64,000 nucleotides of DNA, from the NCBI GenBank assembly GCA_018001225.1, contig JAGNIJ010000013.1, forward strand, positions 22,461 to 86,460. The letters are read 5' to 3'. The DNA is from Kiritimatiellia bacterium. GTDB lineage: Bacteria; Verrucomicrobiota; Kiritimatiellia; CAIQIC01; JAGNIJ01. The notes under the pieces were generated by a model. It saw nothing but the letters and a program-made list of their open reading frames with translations, made no database searches and was not told where the DNA came from. Position 1 is the stretch's first letter. Every line of letters begins with the position of its first letter. The position numbers and the translations under genes are program-made. Shown here piece after piece: positions 63,805 to 64,000 of the stretch.

Positions 63805-64000
63805 ACGTTGGAATTTCGCGGGCATCGTAGGGGCGCCGCTCGCCGGCGCCCGCGCGCGGGGTTCGCATCGGCGTGTCGCGGTGCGATCAAAGTTTCCGGC
63901 TGTGCGGTCAAAGTTTCCGTTTTGAGGGGGGGGTACTGGCGGGCCAGAGCAGTTCATGGTTAGATGAGAGGGTGTGAAGCAGGATAGGGCTCTGCGGGAG
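63805..64000. other. Intergenic tail of the window
   Basis: No gene is supported in the last 196 bp. Apart from the REP-like copy at 63827-63851 I see only a run of seven Gs near 63925 and no terminator with a T run. Confidence 0.4.
63827..63851 (-). repeat. GC-rich REP-like element, copy 3
   Basis: Inverted copy: GTAG, then arms GGGCGCCG and CGGCGCCC around loop CTCGC on this strand. It starts 23 bp after the large GH13 stop codon. Confidence 0.65.

Noticed and set aside
58228..63957. A 1909-residue minus-strand open frame
   Set aside because: It is antisense to purD (partly in another frame) and the large GH13 gene; its translation is low-complexity Arg/Val/Asp-rich sequence typical of GC-rich shadow frames.

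Overview
The window is GC-rich, densely packed bacterial chromosome. The content points to the PVC group, most likely a Kiritimatiellota- or Verrucomicrobiota-like heterotroph. The supporting features are two PEP-CTERM surface proteins, a membrane Ser/Thr kinase, a SpoIIE-type phosphatase with STAS and RsbW-like partners, a TPR glycosyltransferase-like membrane protein, several secreted or cytoplasmic glycoside hydrolases, and many short palindromic repeats. The taxonomic placement is inference; no rRNA or tRNA gene is visible.

Layout. 0.1-4.7 kb: an ECF sigma / anti-sigma / exported helical protein operon, a PEP-CTERM protein and a TPR-containing SGNH hydrolase. 4.7-6.6 kb: amtB-glnK behind a good sigma-54-type promoter. 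6.8-10.8 kb: a membrane Ser/Thr kinase, a HIT protein, recO and a DUF502 protein. 11.2-14.0 kb: an exported helical protein coupled to a Tat-targeted AmrS-type radical SAM enzyme. 14.0-17.7 kb: phoH-pgpH-ybeY on the minus strand. 18.3-28.5 kb: a DUF697 protein and carbohydrate metabolism (glgX, GH53, GH13), with an Imm5-like protein, a lamin-tail protein, cutA, a lipoprotein and a small exported protein. 28.6-32.4 kb: two tandem SPFH proteins with triplicated N-terminal repeats and an ORF6N protein. 32.5-38.3 kb: a PEP-CTERM beta-propeller gene with an amber codon in its signal peptide, then purA-uppS-cdsA-rseP plus one small membrane protein, ending at a T8 terminator. 38.5-42.4 kb: a partner-switching set (phosphatase, STAS, anti-sigma kinase) split by a reversed DUF362 gene. 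42.4-48.0 kb: thrC, a HEAT protein, a tandem-repeat secreted protein whose start lies in a phased palindrome array, and a radical SAM protein. 48.0-51.2 kb: FIST sensor and hybrid histidine kinase. 51.2-58.7 kb: purD-purE, a probably inactive S41 protease homologue, an LMW-PTP/RpiB/GlyA fusion and a TPR membrane protein. 58.8-63.8 kb: a 1653-residue secreted GH13 protein with duplicated modules.

How the genes work together. Nitrogen assimilation (amtB-glnK) is set up for sigma-54 control. The purD/purE region sits with domains that supply purine precursors: RpiB makes ribose 5-phosphate for PRPP, and GlyA makes glycine and one-carbon units. The glycoside hydrolases suggest use of alpha-glucans and galactans. 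Signalling is rich: an ECF sigma, a Ser/Thr kinase, partner switching, a FIST/histidine kinase pair and c-di-AMP hydrolysis.

The most unusual sequence-level features are (i) a 733-residue in-frame fusion of phosphatase, isomerase and hydroxymethyltransferase domains, (ii) at least five families of perfect or near-perfect short palindromes, one a 31-32-bp-pitch array at a gene start, (iii) an in-frame TAG exactly between a strong ribosome-binding-site/ATG and the rest of a PEP-CTERM signal peptide, and (iv) S41 and PII family members lacking hallmark residues.
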